A program made the position numbers and the translations under genes. From Timema cristinae (lineage: Eukaryota; Arthropoda; Insecta; Phasmatodea; Timematidae): DNA of 64,000 nucleotides. The notes under the pieces are model-generated. The model saw nothing but the letters and a program-made list of their open reading frames with translations. It was not told the DNA's origin and ran no database searches. Shown piece after piece: positions 1-10,045 of the stretch (within the stretch, counting starts at the first letter, position 1; every line of letters begins with the position of its first letter). Where the stretch lies: contig JBCFYV010011135.1 of NCBI GenBank assembly GCA_039000515.1, positions 26,282,419 through 26,346,418 on the forward strand, in the 5' to 3' direction.

Positions 1-761
1 TGGGAAGTATATTGGTGAGACTAAGCCGCAGAATGGGGCAACGGTGAGTTTGCTTGTTTTGATTCTACTAGTGTCCAGTTTTACTATTATTTAATTACAG
101 CTGTAGCTTTATGGTAATAAATGCCACAGAGCTTAATGTCAGAGCAGCAATTTCTCGCTTATCTAGGCGGTCCCTTTTATTAGGCAATATCTGTGGGGTT
201 AAAAGTATTTAATTCAACTTTTGTAGTCTACTTTCTGTTCAAATGAACAAGTGAGGAACAAACGATTGCAATCAAAACACCATGAATTTTTAAGTGTGTG
301 GGGGGGAGATGTTTCCATGAAGTTGGCCCCTCATGAGTAAAGAAAGTGTCAAATTTACGTCCTATTTGTGCAAGAACAAATGCACAGCAAACGAAACTTT
401 TTGCGGAACAATTCGGAACAAACAATGAAACAATTAAAATAATTTTCCAAGTGTATGAGGGGTGGAGGTCTACCGTAAAGTTTCCCCCCAATATAATAAG
501 CATATCATTATTGGGTTTATCAAAACGGAACAAACGAAAATCTTCGCGGAACAATCCAGAACAAAGATTGTAATCATAAAATCTTGACCTTTTCATAGTG
601 ATAGGACCAACTACGGACGTAAATGACGGATATCCAGCCAGAAATGTAATCGAAGACAACTCTACTGAATGTATTGCTCTTTTTGCAAGCTAATCAACAC
701 ATCCCAGCCCTTGCTACTCGGATACTTAATCACTGACCAGCCAACGAAATTATCAGGCTAC
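1..761. other. AT-rich stretch, no gene seen
   Basis: No conserved coding signal or recognisable element. Short frames on both strands lack any family resemblance. A loose repetition of a CGGAACAA-type motif occurs between about 400 and 565. Confidence 0.5.
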
Positions 762-863
762 GGCCAGGCTTGCGACCTGGTCGCCGCGACCAAGACGCTG
801 CGACCAGGTCGCGGGGAATGCTTTTTGTTGGTACCGGCCAGGCTTGCGACCTGGTCGCCGCGT
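762..863. repeat. GC-rich direct repeat with nested palindrome
   Basis: A 27-bp GC-rich segment at 762-788 recurs without change at 837-863. Between them, 800-812 (GCGACCAGGTCGC) is the reverse complement of 772-784 (GCGACCTGGTCGC), so the block can form a 13-bp stem with a 15-nt loop. It stands out from the AT-rich surroundings. Function unknown. Confidence 0.6.
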
Positions 864-932
864 TTTATGACCAGATGTTATCATGGCACCAGGGCGTGAA
901 AATGTGTTATTAGCCATATTAATATCTAGTTG

Positions 933-1197
933 GGGGACCTGGTGGTCTAGGGGTAAGGTGTCAGACTTCTATGCTGGCGGCCGGGGTTCAATCCTCGGTC
1001 CCGGCACAGATTTATCTGATTACCAAACCCTTCCTTCACCTCTGACAATACATCTTGTGAATGTGTGGAATGCCAGGCCTCCACCGTGGTTCGGATTCCA
1101 CGTTAAACTGTAGGTCCTTCATTTCACCTCACTATCACCCTACCATTACACATTAGCGTAAGTGCGTATAACCCGAATGGGTAGTAAGACGCGGTGC

Positions 1198-1234
<37 letters not shown>
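933..1234 (+). mobile_element. SINE-A copy, tRNA-derived
   Basis: The head carries an A-box-like TGGTCTAGGGG and a B-box-like GGTTCAATCC, spaced as in a Pol III tRNA promoter. Then come the family body, the conserved 3' tail (GTAGTAAGACGCGGTGCTAA) and a (TAA)n run to 1234. It lacks part of the body relative to other copies: the stretch between the CTCTGACAA and CTTGTGAATG motifs is shorter. No convincing TSD seen. Confidence 0.85.
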
Positions 1235-1888
1235 CTTAAAGAGCGCAACCACTTTTAGCCTGGAGGCTGTTGGTTTATTCTATATCTTGTCTATAACACA
1301 GGGAAATACAGACGGAACTTTAAAACCACTTTTTGTAAAAAAAAAAGTTTGTGTGATCATAAAACATTCATCATAAAATCATGGTCAAAATTGTTAACGA
1401 TTACATTTATTTCGTTTTAAGAGAACGTAAAGTCAAAGTAATAACAAACCTATTCACTTTAAAAAAAATTTATCACCTTTAATGTTACATATAGCAAGGG
1501 GGAAAATAATCAAGGACAAACTTTTGAAGGCTAAAAGATTTGTCTTTTTTTTTCGATTTAAAGATTCAATTTTGTTATAAGTATAACCAATACGTGTTTA
1601 GCCTTTAGCGTATATTTAAAGTAAATATTCATTTATTTAATGTTTACGCTGATATTAATGGCAAACTGCCAATTATGGACAAGAACACATGCAATAGTTT
1701 CGTAAATGATTTTTTTTTTGCCGTGAAGTAGGAGTAGAAAAAAAAATTAAGTTCTTAACTATGTCATGTGGAAAATGGCCTTACTTTAAGATATGTTAAT
1801 TTGTATATTATAATGATCTATCTTAAGCGGGCCGCTTCGGTAAGTGAGAAATTACCGCACAGACGTTCAACTCTTAACGTAATATTTA
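1235..1888. other. AT-rich stretch, no gene seen
   Basis: Low-complexity AT-rich sequence with A and T runs. No element or coding signal recognised. Confidence 0.5.
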
Positions 1889-1899
1889 ATTATACAATG

Positions 1900-2179
1900 G
1901 GGAGACCTAGTGGTCTAGGGGTAAGGTGTCAGACTTTTGTGCTGGGGTCCGGGGTTCAATCCTCGGTCCCGGAACAGATTTATCTGATTACCAAACCCTT
2001 CCTTCACCTCTGACAAGACGTGAATTAATCACAACTTGTGAATGTGGGGAATGCCAGGCCTCCCCCGTGGTTCGGATCCCACGTTAAACTGTAGGTCCTT
2101 CATTTCATTTCATCTCACAATCACCCTACCATTACACATTAGCGTAAGTGCGTATAACTCGAATAGATAGTAAGACGCG

Positions 2180-2214
<35 letters not shown>

Positions 2215-2219
2215 TTATT
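1900..2219 (+). mobile_element. SINE-A copy with 11-bp TSD
   Basis: Full-length SINE-A with A box, B box, conserved 3' tail and (TAA)n. It is flanked by a direct repeat ATTATACAATG at 1889-1899 and 2220-2230, the expected product of target-primed reverse transcription. The unbroken duplication suggests a fairly recent insertion. Confidence 0.9.
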
Positions 2220-2230
2220 ATTATACAATG

Positions 2231-3095
2231 CGTTATTTCAAAATATGGTACACGCAAAAATAAAGTCGAAAGATTCCACCGAGTAAGATGGTTAGTGAAT
2301 TGGGGGTAGGGTCCTTAATACAATGGAAAGGGGTTGTGTTATGCCTCCCCTCCAAAAAAATAATTTTTTGGACCAGAAATAGGGATGGATATGGTCAGGG
2401 TGATTACCCATCACCAGGATTTGGAAATTAGATCAATTGACAGGAAATAGTGCTTGCAAAAGGTCCAAAACGCTCTTGAAGCAGTTCTAAAAATTGACGC
2501 AGAATATTGAATTTTAAACCGTGTGGCTTGACAGCGATTGATACTTTCTCAATGAAATAGCTGCATTCATTATCTCAGTTCCAACTCGGCTCCCGGCTCG
2601 CGCGAGGTTTGGGAGTAAGAGGGAAAGGAAAAGACAAGAAATGTGTGCAGTACATTCGTATTTGAATGATTACTCGACATTTCCCGCGGTGACGATGGGG
2701 GACAAAGCGACAAAGTTTCTTGTTAATAACTACAGTATGTCCCTGTTATGACAGAATGAAGATTTGTGCACAGTGCTTATCTGTGAATACATTCTAAAAT
2801 GGTCAAAAAACTACCTTTTCAATACAGTTTTTATCCAAATATCATATAATATTTCCACTATGTTCAATATGAGGAACTTCTATTAACTCTTTATCTCCAT
2901 TAATGTTTAATCAGAAATGATCCACGTGCAATAGTGTTGGTGTAAATTTACTATTTCTAGTCGACTACATCACAGAGTTGATTGACGTGTGATGCACGCT
3001 TTTAAAACCATGTTAACACATTTATACAAGGATTATTCACGGCTACTTACATGGTACATAAGTCTACAACCCCTTAAGTTGGGAGTATTTGGAAC
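2231..3095. other. No gene seen
   Basis: Unique-looking AT-rich DNA. A slightly GC-richer patch near 2575-2715 has no recognisable motif architecture. Confidence 0.45.
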
Positions 3096-3099
3096 TAGA

Positions 3100-3300
3100 G
3101 ATAATATAATATAATATAATCTAATATAATATAATAAAAGGAAGTGTTTGTTTGTTTGTGTGCGATGATAGCCAAAATCTACGTCACGCAGAGATCTGAA
3201 ATTTTTAACATAGGTGGACGGAAAGGAGACAAATGCTCCTCGAAACAGGATTTTTAAATTTTTAATTTGCTTTTTAAATTAGGCTATTTTAAAACAAAGA
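3100..3300 (+). repeat. (ATAAT)n followed by repeat E, probable Helitron fragment
   Basis: An ATAAT microsatellite leads into a segment (AAAAGGAAGTGTTTGTTTG, then an ATTTTTAAC and GTGGACGG block) that recurs at 23667-23790. The second copy ends in the same hairpin as the Helitron at 27580-28220. This copy is therefore probably a Helitron 5' part, but its 3' end is not visible. Confidence 0.45.
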
Positions 3301-3732
3301 TTCGAACCTTTGCCTCCTCGTCAACAACTATCGAGAGCTATCTGCTAGTCACACGTTCGCTCGCCAGTTTGGTCGAACCCTTATGCTTTAAAGTTTTAGA
3401 CAACTAGTATTTTATTTACTCTCTGGTCTCTTGTATCTTTTTAAAATTTTGTTTGAAGGTGGGAATGAGAAAAAATTGAGTCAATGTAGTAAAATTTGCA
3501 ATTTTTTTTATTACAAATTACGTTTTATGCTTTAATATGAAGCGTTTTGTTAATTTTTTTCTACACTTAGTAATGATTTCTGTTTTGGAAAATTCTTCCT
3601 ATATTTTTTATGGAAAATCTTCAATTGTTATTTCCTGTTGATTAATTTCAACTGATTAAATGGTTAATCATAATCATAATAATAACAATAATAATTATTT
3701 GTAGTGATAGTAGTAGTAGTAGTAGTAAGAAA

Positions 3733-3975
3733 CACCTGCTTCAGTGGCCGCGTGGTCTAACACGCCACTCTCGCAAGAGACTAGACAGGGAGATCGGGGT
3801 TCGATTGGGGTGCATTGAGGGATGTTTCTTCTAAATGATTTTCCACTCACTCACTCTCCACACAAATTCGGGTGCAATTCCTGTACATTCAACCTCCCTT
3901 ATCCCTAATACATTAGCATAAATAGTGCATAGGCGTATAACCCGAACGGGTAGTAAGACGTGGTGCTAAAAAAAA
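3733..3975 (+). mobile_element. SINE-C copy with TSD
   Basis: The head resembles a class II (Leu/Ser-like) tRNA: GGCCGCGTGGTCTAA is the A-box region and GGGGTTCGATT the B-box region. The body ends in the shared tail (GCGTATAACCCGAACGGG, GTAGTAAGACGTGGTGCTAA) and an A run. The flanks AGTAGTAAGAAA (3721-3732) and AGTAGTAAAGAAA (3976-3988) form a near-perfect TSD. Confidence 0.8.
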
Positions 3976-4300
3976 AGTAGTAAAGAAATAAACGAATTTG
4001 AGCCTTTGTACACACGTTATGTTCATAAATCATACTTATATTTTTTTATATCATCAACAAGTTAACTATTTATCTCTCCCTCCTATCCTCGGTATTTCCT
4101 AACTATCCCTCCCTCCTACCATTCCCCCTCCTTATAACCTACTCTTCTCTTAACACACTATATTCTGGAGTATAATAGGCTCTAGGTGCCCCCTCCACCA
4201 CAAGCCGCCACAGTGGAAAATTTTCATCTCTACCTAGAAGTGCCAACAGCTCATGAATATTTGTGAAGGACATTTCAGATATTCTTAGCTTTCCCTCTCG

Positions 4301-4301
<1 letters not shown>

Positions 4302-4351
<50 letters not shown>

Positions 4352-4407
4352 CACCGCGTCTTACTACCCGTTCGGGCTATACGCACTTACGATAATGTGT
4401 AATGGTA
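4302..4407 (-). mobile_element. SINE-A 3' part, separated from its body by a LINE
   Basis: On the minus strand this is the SINE-A end: CCATTACACATTATCG, the conserved GTAGTAAGACGCGGTGA block and a (TAA)n tail (the TTA run at 4302-4350). The matching SINE body lies at 5818-6046. The intervening 1.4 kb is a LINE, and ATGGTA at 4402-4407 and 5818-5823 is the duplicated target. Confidence 0.8.
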
Positions 4408-5817
4408 ATAATAATAATAATAATAATAATCGACTTTAATGGCGAAGTTAAGTCTACTGCCTTTTCTTACATTTAAGCAATACAATTAAACTGAAGTTTA
4501 ACAAAATAATATATATAAAAACACACACACACACACATACGTCTCACCGTCTCAATCTCAAGAATGAGCTTCCACACGCAGATTATTTGCGACTTTTCGC
4601 TTGAAACCATTCATTTCTAATTTCTTTACATCGTTGGTTAGGGTATTCATGAACGAGAAGCTGAAACAGTGAAAGAATTTGAGTAATGATTGTAATTATG
4701 AAGAGGAATGAATAAAGTTGAGTTTTCTTGTGATCGAGTGTTGAAATTATGATTAGGGTTGAGTGAGCGAATACGTGAAGAAAGGTATTGTTGGGAGTTG
4801 GAAGTCAAATAGTTTCTTTATGATTGTCATCGAGTGTAGAGTTCGTCTTTCTTTAAGTCTTAGTCTCTTATAGTATGGGGAAATATGATCACGTGACCGG
4901 AGGTCAAATATAAATCTAACACATGTGTTCTGGAGTCTTTGTAGTCTTGCCGCAAGGTCAGCTGTCAGGTCATTATAAACTACATAACAATAGTCGAAAA
5001 GCGGGTGGGTGGATAAGGGATTGGATAAGAGTGGATTCATTGGTATAAATTTTTTCAGGCGCTTAAGTGAGTGTAAGGCAAAGAACAATTTTTTACATAT
5101 TTGTTTCACATGATTATTCCATGTTAGGTTTTAATTTATATCTAAACCGGCACATATGAAATTGGGCTGTTATTTAAATTTATTTGTTGTACAGATGTGA
5201 AACTCAGTGTGGATAGTAATTTTTTTGTCCCTATAACAATAGATTGAGATTTTTTTTAGGATCTACATTAAGACCATTTTGTAGTGACCAATTATGTGTT
5301 GCACTCAAGTCAGCATTTATATTATCCACAGCACTATCGATATGAGAAAGAGAGGATGGTAAATAAAGTTGGAAATCATCGGCAAATAGATGATGTTGAG
5401 AATGTTGCAAACAACTTGGGAGATCATTTATAAACATTGAGAAAAGGAGGGACCAAGGACCGAACCTTGTGGCACTCCAGATGTCACTGAACGCCATGTT
5501 GACCGAGTGTCACCTATCATGACACATTGTTGGCGGTCAGTTAGGTATGACAGCATCCATTGAGCTGAACTTACTGAAAAATGAAAGTTTGTTTGTAGTT
5601 TAGCATGAAGAATATCGTGGTTAATGGTGTCAAAAGCTTTGCTAAAGTCTTAAGAGTGCCAAACACGTCTTATCATGTCTTCTATCTATGGACTAATCTA
5701 TATATCATCAGTTATATTTATGAGTGCTTGGTAGTGCTGTTGTGATGTGTGGATCGAAACCCAGATTGGTATTTATCTAGCAGTTGTGAATGATTTATGA
5801 AGCTATAGAAGATATAT
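4408..5817 (-). pseudogene. 5'-truncated LINE with reverse transcriptase, broken
   Basis: Read on the minus strand, this shows reverse-transcriptase blocks in order: YQSGFRSTH near 5760-5730, FSKAFDTINHD near 5660-5630, SGVPQGSVLGPS near 5480-5445, then FINDLP, and FADDFQLY near 5385-5360 with the catalytic DD. Downstream are the thumb-side segments (a SNPLSTHPLFDYCYVVYNDL region at about 5030-4970 and a C-terminal FKRKVANNLRVEAH near 4600-4570). The frame is split by stops and shifts (near 5700, 5235 and 5110), so it is dead. The 5' end, including any endonuclease, is missing. The 3' end is a short AT-rich UTR and an (ATT)n tail at 4407-4430. The domain order fits non-LTR elements of the Jockey/CR1/L2 type, but the clade needs a database search. 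Confidence 0.85.
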
Positions 5818-6046
5818 ATGGTAGGGTGATTGTGAGATGAAATGGAAGACCTACAGTTTAACGTGGGATCCGAACCACGGTGGTAGGCCTGGCATTCCAC
5901 ACATTCACAAGTTGAGATTAATACACGTCTTGTCAGAGGTGAAGGAAGAGTTTGGTAATCAGATAAATCTGTGCCGGGAACGAGGATTGAACCTCGGACC
6001 CCAGCATAGAAGTCCGACACCTTACTCCTAGACCGCCAGGTCACCT
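5818..6046 (-). mobile_element. SINE-A 5' part, split by LINE insertion
   Basis: Minus-strand SINE-A head (TGGCGGTCTAGGAGTAAGG, GGTTCAATCC) and body up to CACCCTACCAT, where LINE sequence begins. The remaining 3' end lies at 4302-4407. Confidence 0.85.
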
Positions 6047-6054
6047 CACTCTCG

Positions 6055-6190
6055 TGTTAAACTGACTTGATGAAGACAGGGAGATCATGGTTTGAGTCCC
6101 GTTCAAGTCTACTGAGGTTTTTTTTTCTACCATATTGGTTTTTCAATCTCCTTCCACGCAAATGTATGTAGATTACTTCTAAAATAAAGA
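6055..6190 (+). mobile_element. SINE-C fragment
   Basis: Carries the CAGGGAGATCATGGTTTGAG and CTTCCACGCAAATG motifs of SINE-C but lacks a clean head and tail. Divergent remnant. Confidence 0.5.
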
Positions 6191-6478
6191 AGATAGACTT
6201 AGAGACATGGGTATAAGTAATAGGCAGACACAAAGTCAGGTTTTTTTCATACTTTTTTCCCTGAATTCAAGTCCACATAAAATTGTCAAGAAAATGTCTA
6301 TATGAGAAATTGAAAAAAAGTTTGTCTATTCCTTTAACGTGAAGTTGTTGCTGCGGACTGGGAATAGCTGCGCACAACGTCCCAGTGTGAACAGAACCTT
6401 TGGTATTAAGGACGACTCGTTAGAATGTAAAGTAATCGGGTTACACAGTTGTTTCCCGTGGGCGGGTGTGTTTGATTA

Positions 6479-6552
6479 CACGTGGAACCACCCACGTCAG
6501 CTACTGACGTCACGCGGGGGTTGCAATGACGTGGAGGAACTTAAGTCACGTG
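6479..6552. promoter_or_regulatory. Cluster of ACGT-core motifs, CRE and E-box like
   Basis: Five ACGT cores lie within 74 bp: CACGTG (6479-6484), CCACGTCA near 6492-6499, a perfect CRE palindrome TGACGTCA (6505-6512), TGACGTGG (6527-6534) and CACGTG (6547-6552). The surrounding 6340-6560 is GC-richer than average. These are consensus sites for bZIP (CREB/ATF) and bHLH factors; no adjoining gene was found, so activity is inference only. Confidence 0.4.
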
Positions 6553-6597
6553 TTGGTTAACCTTGACAATTTAATCTCTCATACGAGTCGCCCTGAG

Positions 6598-7975
6598 TGT
6601 ACAGTGTAATGTTCATAGGAAGAACCTTGTCTGACAGCTAGAAAAGCTACCACAGTCCAATGTTCATAAGAAGAACCTTATCTGACAGCTATAAAAGATA
6701 CTATAGTCCAATGTTCATAGGAAGAACCTTATCTGGCAACTAGAAAAGCTACCACAGTCCAATGTTCATAGGAAGAACCTTATCTGACAGCTATAAAAGA
6801 TACTACAGTCCAATGTTCATAGGAAGAACCTTATCTGACAGCTAGAAAAGTTACTACAGTCCAATGTTCATAGGAAGAACCTTATCTGACAGCTAGAAAA
6901 GTTACTACAGTCCAATGTTCATAGGAAGAACCTTATCTGACAGCTAGAAAAGATATACTCAGTTCAATGTTCATGGGAAAAAACCTTATCTGACAGCTAG
7001 AAAAGTTACTACAGTCCAATGTTCATAGGAAGAACCTTATCTGACAGCTAGAAAAGTTACTACAGTCCAATGTTCGTAGGAAGAACCTTATCTGACAGCT
7101 AGAAAAGTTACTACAGTCCAATGTTCATAGGAAGAACCTTATCTGACAGCTAGAAAAGCTACACAGTCCCAATGTTCATAAGAAGAACCTTATCTGACAG
7201 CTATAAAAGATACTATAGTCCAATGTTCATAGGAAGAACCTTATCTGACAGCTAGAAAAGCTACCGCAGTCCAATATTCATAAGAAGAACCTTATCTGAC
7301 AGCTAGAAAAGCTACACAGTCCAATGTTCATAAGAAGAACCTTATCTGACAGCTATAAAAGATACTACAGTCCAATGTTCATAGGAAGAACCTTATCTGA
7401 CAGCTAGAAAAGCTACACACAGTCCAATGTTCATAGGAAGAACCTTATCTGACAGCTAGAAAAGTTACTACAGTCCAATGTTCATAGGAAGAACTTTATC
7501 TGACAGCTAGAACAGTTACTACAGTCCAATGTTCATAGGAAGAACCTTATCTGACAGCTAGAAAAGTTACTAAAGTACAATGTTCATAGGAAGAACTTTT
7601 TCTGACAGCTAGAGAAGCTACTATAGTCCAATATTCATAGGAGAACCTTATCTGACAGCTAGAAAAGTTACTACAGTCCAATATTCATAGAAGAACTTTA
7701 TCTGACAGCTAGAAAAGTTACCACAGTCCAATGTTCATAGGAAGAACCTTATCTGACAACTAGAAAAGTTACTACAGTCATTGCAATGTTCATAGAAGAA
7801 CTTATCTGACAGCTAGAAAAGCTATCACAGTCCAATGTTCATAAGAAGACCTTATCTGACAGCTAGAAAAGTTACTACAGTCCAATGTTCATAGGAAGAA
7901 CCTTATCTGACAGCTAGAAAAGCTACCACAGTCCAATGTTCATAGGAAGAACCTTATTGGACAGCTAAAAACTAC
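6598..7975. repeat. 51-bp minisatellite with a GATA site per unit, about 27 copies
   Basis: Tandem units of about 51 bp with the core TCATAGGAAGAACCTTATC and TGACAGCTAGAAAAG. On the minus strand most units read TCAGATAAGG, a match to the GATA-factor consensus. Unit variants (CTATAAAAGATACTA versus CTAGAAAAGTTACTA) alternate in blocks, which suggests higher-order duplication. Units recur at 51605-51835 (minus) and 59670-59945 (plus). Confidence 0.9.
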
Positions 7976-8035
7976 TAGAGCTACTTTCACATATTCATAC
8001 TTCAAGTCGTGTGATCTACAGCTGACATATTATCT
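7976..8035 (+). repeat. Conserved flank of the 51-bp array
   Basis: The segment after the last unit (CTTTCACATATTCATACTTC, AAGTCGTGTGATCTACAGCTGACA) resembles the sequence after the array at 59946-59995 and, inverted, the sequence before the array at 51605. A flank shared by three arrays indicates that the array was copied together with non-repetitive sequence. Confidence 0.65.
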
Positions 8036-8141
8036 AAATAATGAAATAATGAAATATGCATTCCGACTTTCACAAAAATGTGTTAGCGTTTTAAATAATA
8101 CTATTATTCTAATTTTTACTAGTCATATTACTGCAACCCGT

Positions 8142-8392
8142 TTTGTTGGTCACGTGGTCTAACACGCAACTCTCGCAGTAGACTAGACTGCCAATGACGG
8201 TGAGATCGAGGTTCGAATCTCAGTCGAGTATACTAAGGATGATTTTTCCAAAATGGTTTTCCCTACTCTACAGCCTCGTAAATGCTGATACACATCCTTT
8301 AAATATGACCTTAATCCCTAAAAACCATTAATATAATTAGTATATAATCGTATAGCCTGATCGTGTTGTGAGAAGTGGTACTAAAAAAAAAA
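8142..8392 (+). mobile_element. SINE-C copy
   Basis: Head TCACGTGGTCTAACACGC, B-box region GAGGTTCGAATCTCAGTCG, then the family body and a degenerate tail (GTGAGAAGTGGTACTAAAA). Confidence 0.75.
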
Positions 8393-8914
8393 GACCCAGA
8401 GAGGTCTATTTGCATTTAAACTTACCGTACGTGACCTATTTTTTATCGACTGCTACATCGAAGGTACATAGTGTTAGCACCGTGTCAATGCGGAGGATTG
8501 CAATGAATATTTATCTTTCACCTCGTTGGGCTGTCCTCTACACATCTCCACCCCTCCACCCCCCGCCCCCCTCAACCAACCATCGCTTTCACTCCCCTCA
8601 GTCCCCCCCACCCCTTCGTGTCTCATTGGTAAGGGTGACTAGCGTCCCTCTCGACATAATTCAATATTTGTGAGTTTTAGATAAATTCACAAATTTAGTG
8701 TCACAAACAAATATACATAAAGTAGAATTTGGATTGTTCGAATTCGGTAGATTCGAAAAATTGGATAGTTCGAACACGAAATGATTCCCCATTAAATGTA
8801 TATTTATATCAATGGTAAAAAAACAAAAACAATATTTAATTCGAATTATAGGAGGACATTTTTTGATAATTTGAGGCCTAGATATTGTTAATTTTTTTTT
8901 AGAGTTTCTACTCA
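8393..8914. other. No gene seen
   Basis: Includes a C-rich run near 8545-8620 and AT-rich sequence. Open frames here have low-complexity composition and no recognisable domain. Confidence 0.45.
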
Positions 8915-9612
8915 TTTCAATCTTTATATGGGATGAAAGGGGACGCAAAAAAAAAAAAAAAAAGGCCCATGATTTTGCAGTTTTATGGAAAAATAAATCA
9001 AATACTGCTCCAGTATTAACATAAAGTTTAATTTTCTTCACACGGTGATATCAACAGTCGCGGAATATCTGTCATGAGTATAGCAGCATTATACAACAAT
9101 TTTTTTAAATTCAGATAAAGGGTGATCTGGTGGTCTAGGGGTAAGGTGTCAGACTTCTGTTCTGGTGGTCCGGGGTTCAATTCTCGGTCCCGCACAGATT
9201 TATCTGATTACCAAACCCTTCCTTCACCTCTGACAAGACGTGTATTAATCACAACTTGTGAATGTGAGGAATGCCAGGCCTCCACCGTGGTTCGGATACC
9301 ACGTTAAACTGTAGGTCCTCCATTTCATCTCACAATCACCCTACCATATCACATTAGCGTAAGTGCGTATAGCCCGAGCGGGTAGTAAGACGCGATGCTA
9401 ATAATAATAAATGCAGATAAACTTTGTCATCGTATTCCAGAACACCCTCGACAAATATTCAAGACATTTTTATGTCACCATGTGAAGAAAATTAAATTCT
9501 ATGTTTGTACTGGAGTAATATTTCATTTATTTTGGGCGAAAAAATAGTTTTGCCATAAAAACTGCAAAACCACTTACCTTTTATTGCACCCCCTTCCATA
9601 CCACCTTAACTA
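8915..9612. mobile_element. M1 MITE with long terminal inverted repeats, hosting a SINE-A
   Basis: The left arm (AATAAATCAAATACTGCTCC, CATAAAGTTTAATTTTCTTC, GTGATATCAACAG) is the inverted counterpart of the right arm around 9490-9560. Outer TIR sequence extends to about 8930 (GGGGACGC) and about 9608 (CCACCTTAA). A SINE-A at 9120-9408 interrupts the centre. The same arms recur at 48.9, 54.4 and 61.8 kb. No transposase is present, so the superfamily is not determined. Confidence 0.7.
9120..9408 (+). mobile_element. SINE-A copy nested in M1
   Basis: Complete SINE-A. The flanks AAATTCAGATAAA (9107-9119) and AAATGCAGATAAA (9409-9421) are a 13-bp TSD with one mismatch, showing insertion into a pre-existing MITE. 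Confidence 0.9.
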
Positions 9613-10045
9613 CGCTGACAAATTGAGAAGCTTATTGAAAAGGTAAAGAACAAAAAAAATTTTAAGAATCCTCTGATGAAGAAGACAGCACAGACATCCA
9701 AGAAGAACCAATAACCATCCGTTTCTGAAGCATTGACAATAATGAAAAACCTGAGAATTAAATATCTAACCCAAAAAATGAGGGGTGTTAAGGTTGAAAA
9801 AAGATAAAAATATTTTTTTTAATGAAAGTGGCTATAAAGATTTTGATTAAAATTGGTATCTTAAGACACCATTTAACATAACAAACAAATTGGTTCACAT
9901 AATTTTTTACGGTAAAATGACTTTGAGAATACTCTATAATCCATAAGATCGGATATCTAAAATGTTGATCATACCCACGCAACTCTTTGAGACCGTCATC
10001 ATGAACAGTGTCCAACCACTGGCTGGGTCTGTTTGGAACTTAAGT
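9613..10045. other. No gene seen
   Basis: AT-rich DNA. A short acidic frame (SSDEEDS near 9670-9690) is too short to support a gene. Confidence 0.4.

Noticed and set aside
4402..4430. The idea that the LINE at 4408-5817 shares the SINE 3' tail and is the SINE partner
   Set aside because: The tail at 4302-4407 is the remainder of the SINE-A into which the LINE inserted, as shown by the ATGGTA duplication and the matching SINE body at 5818-6046.
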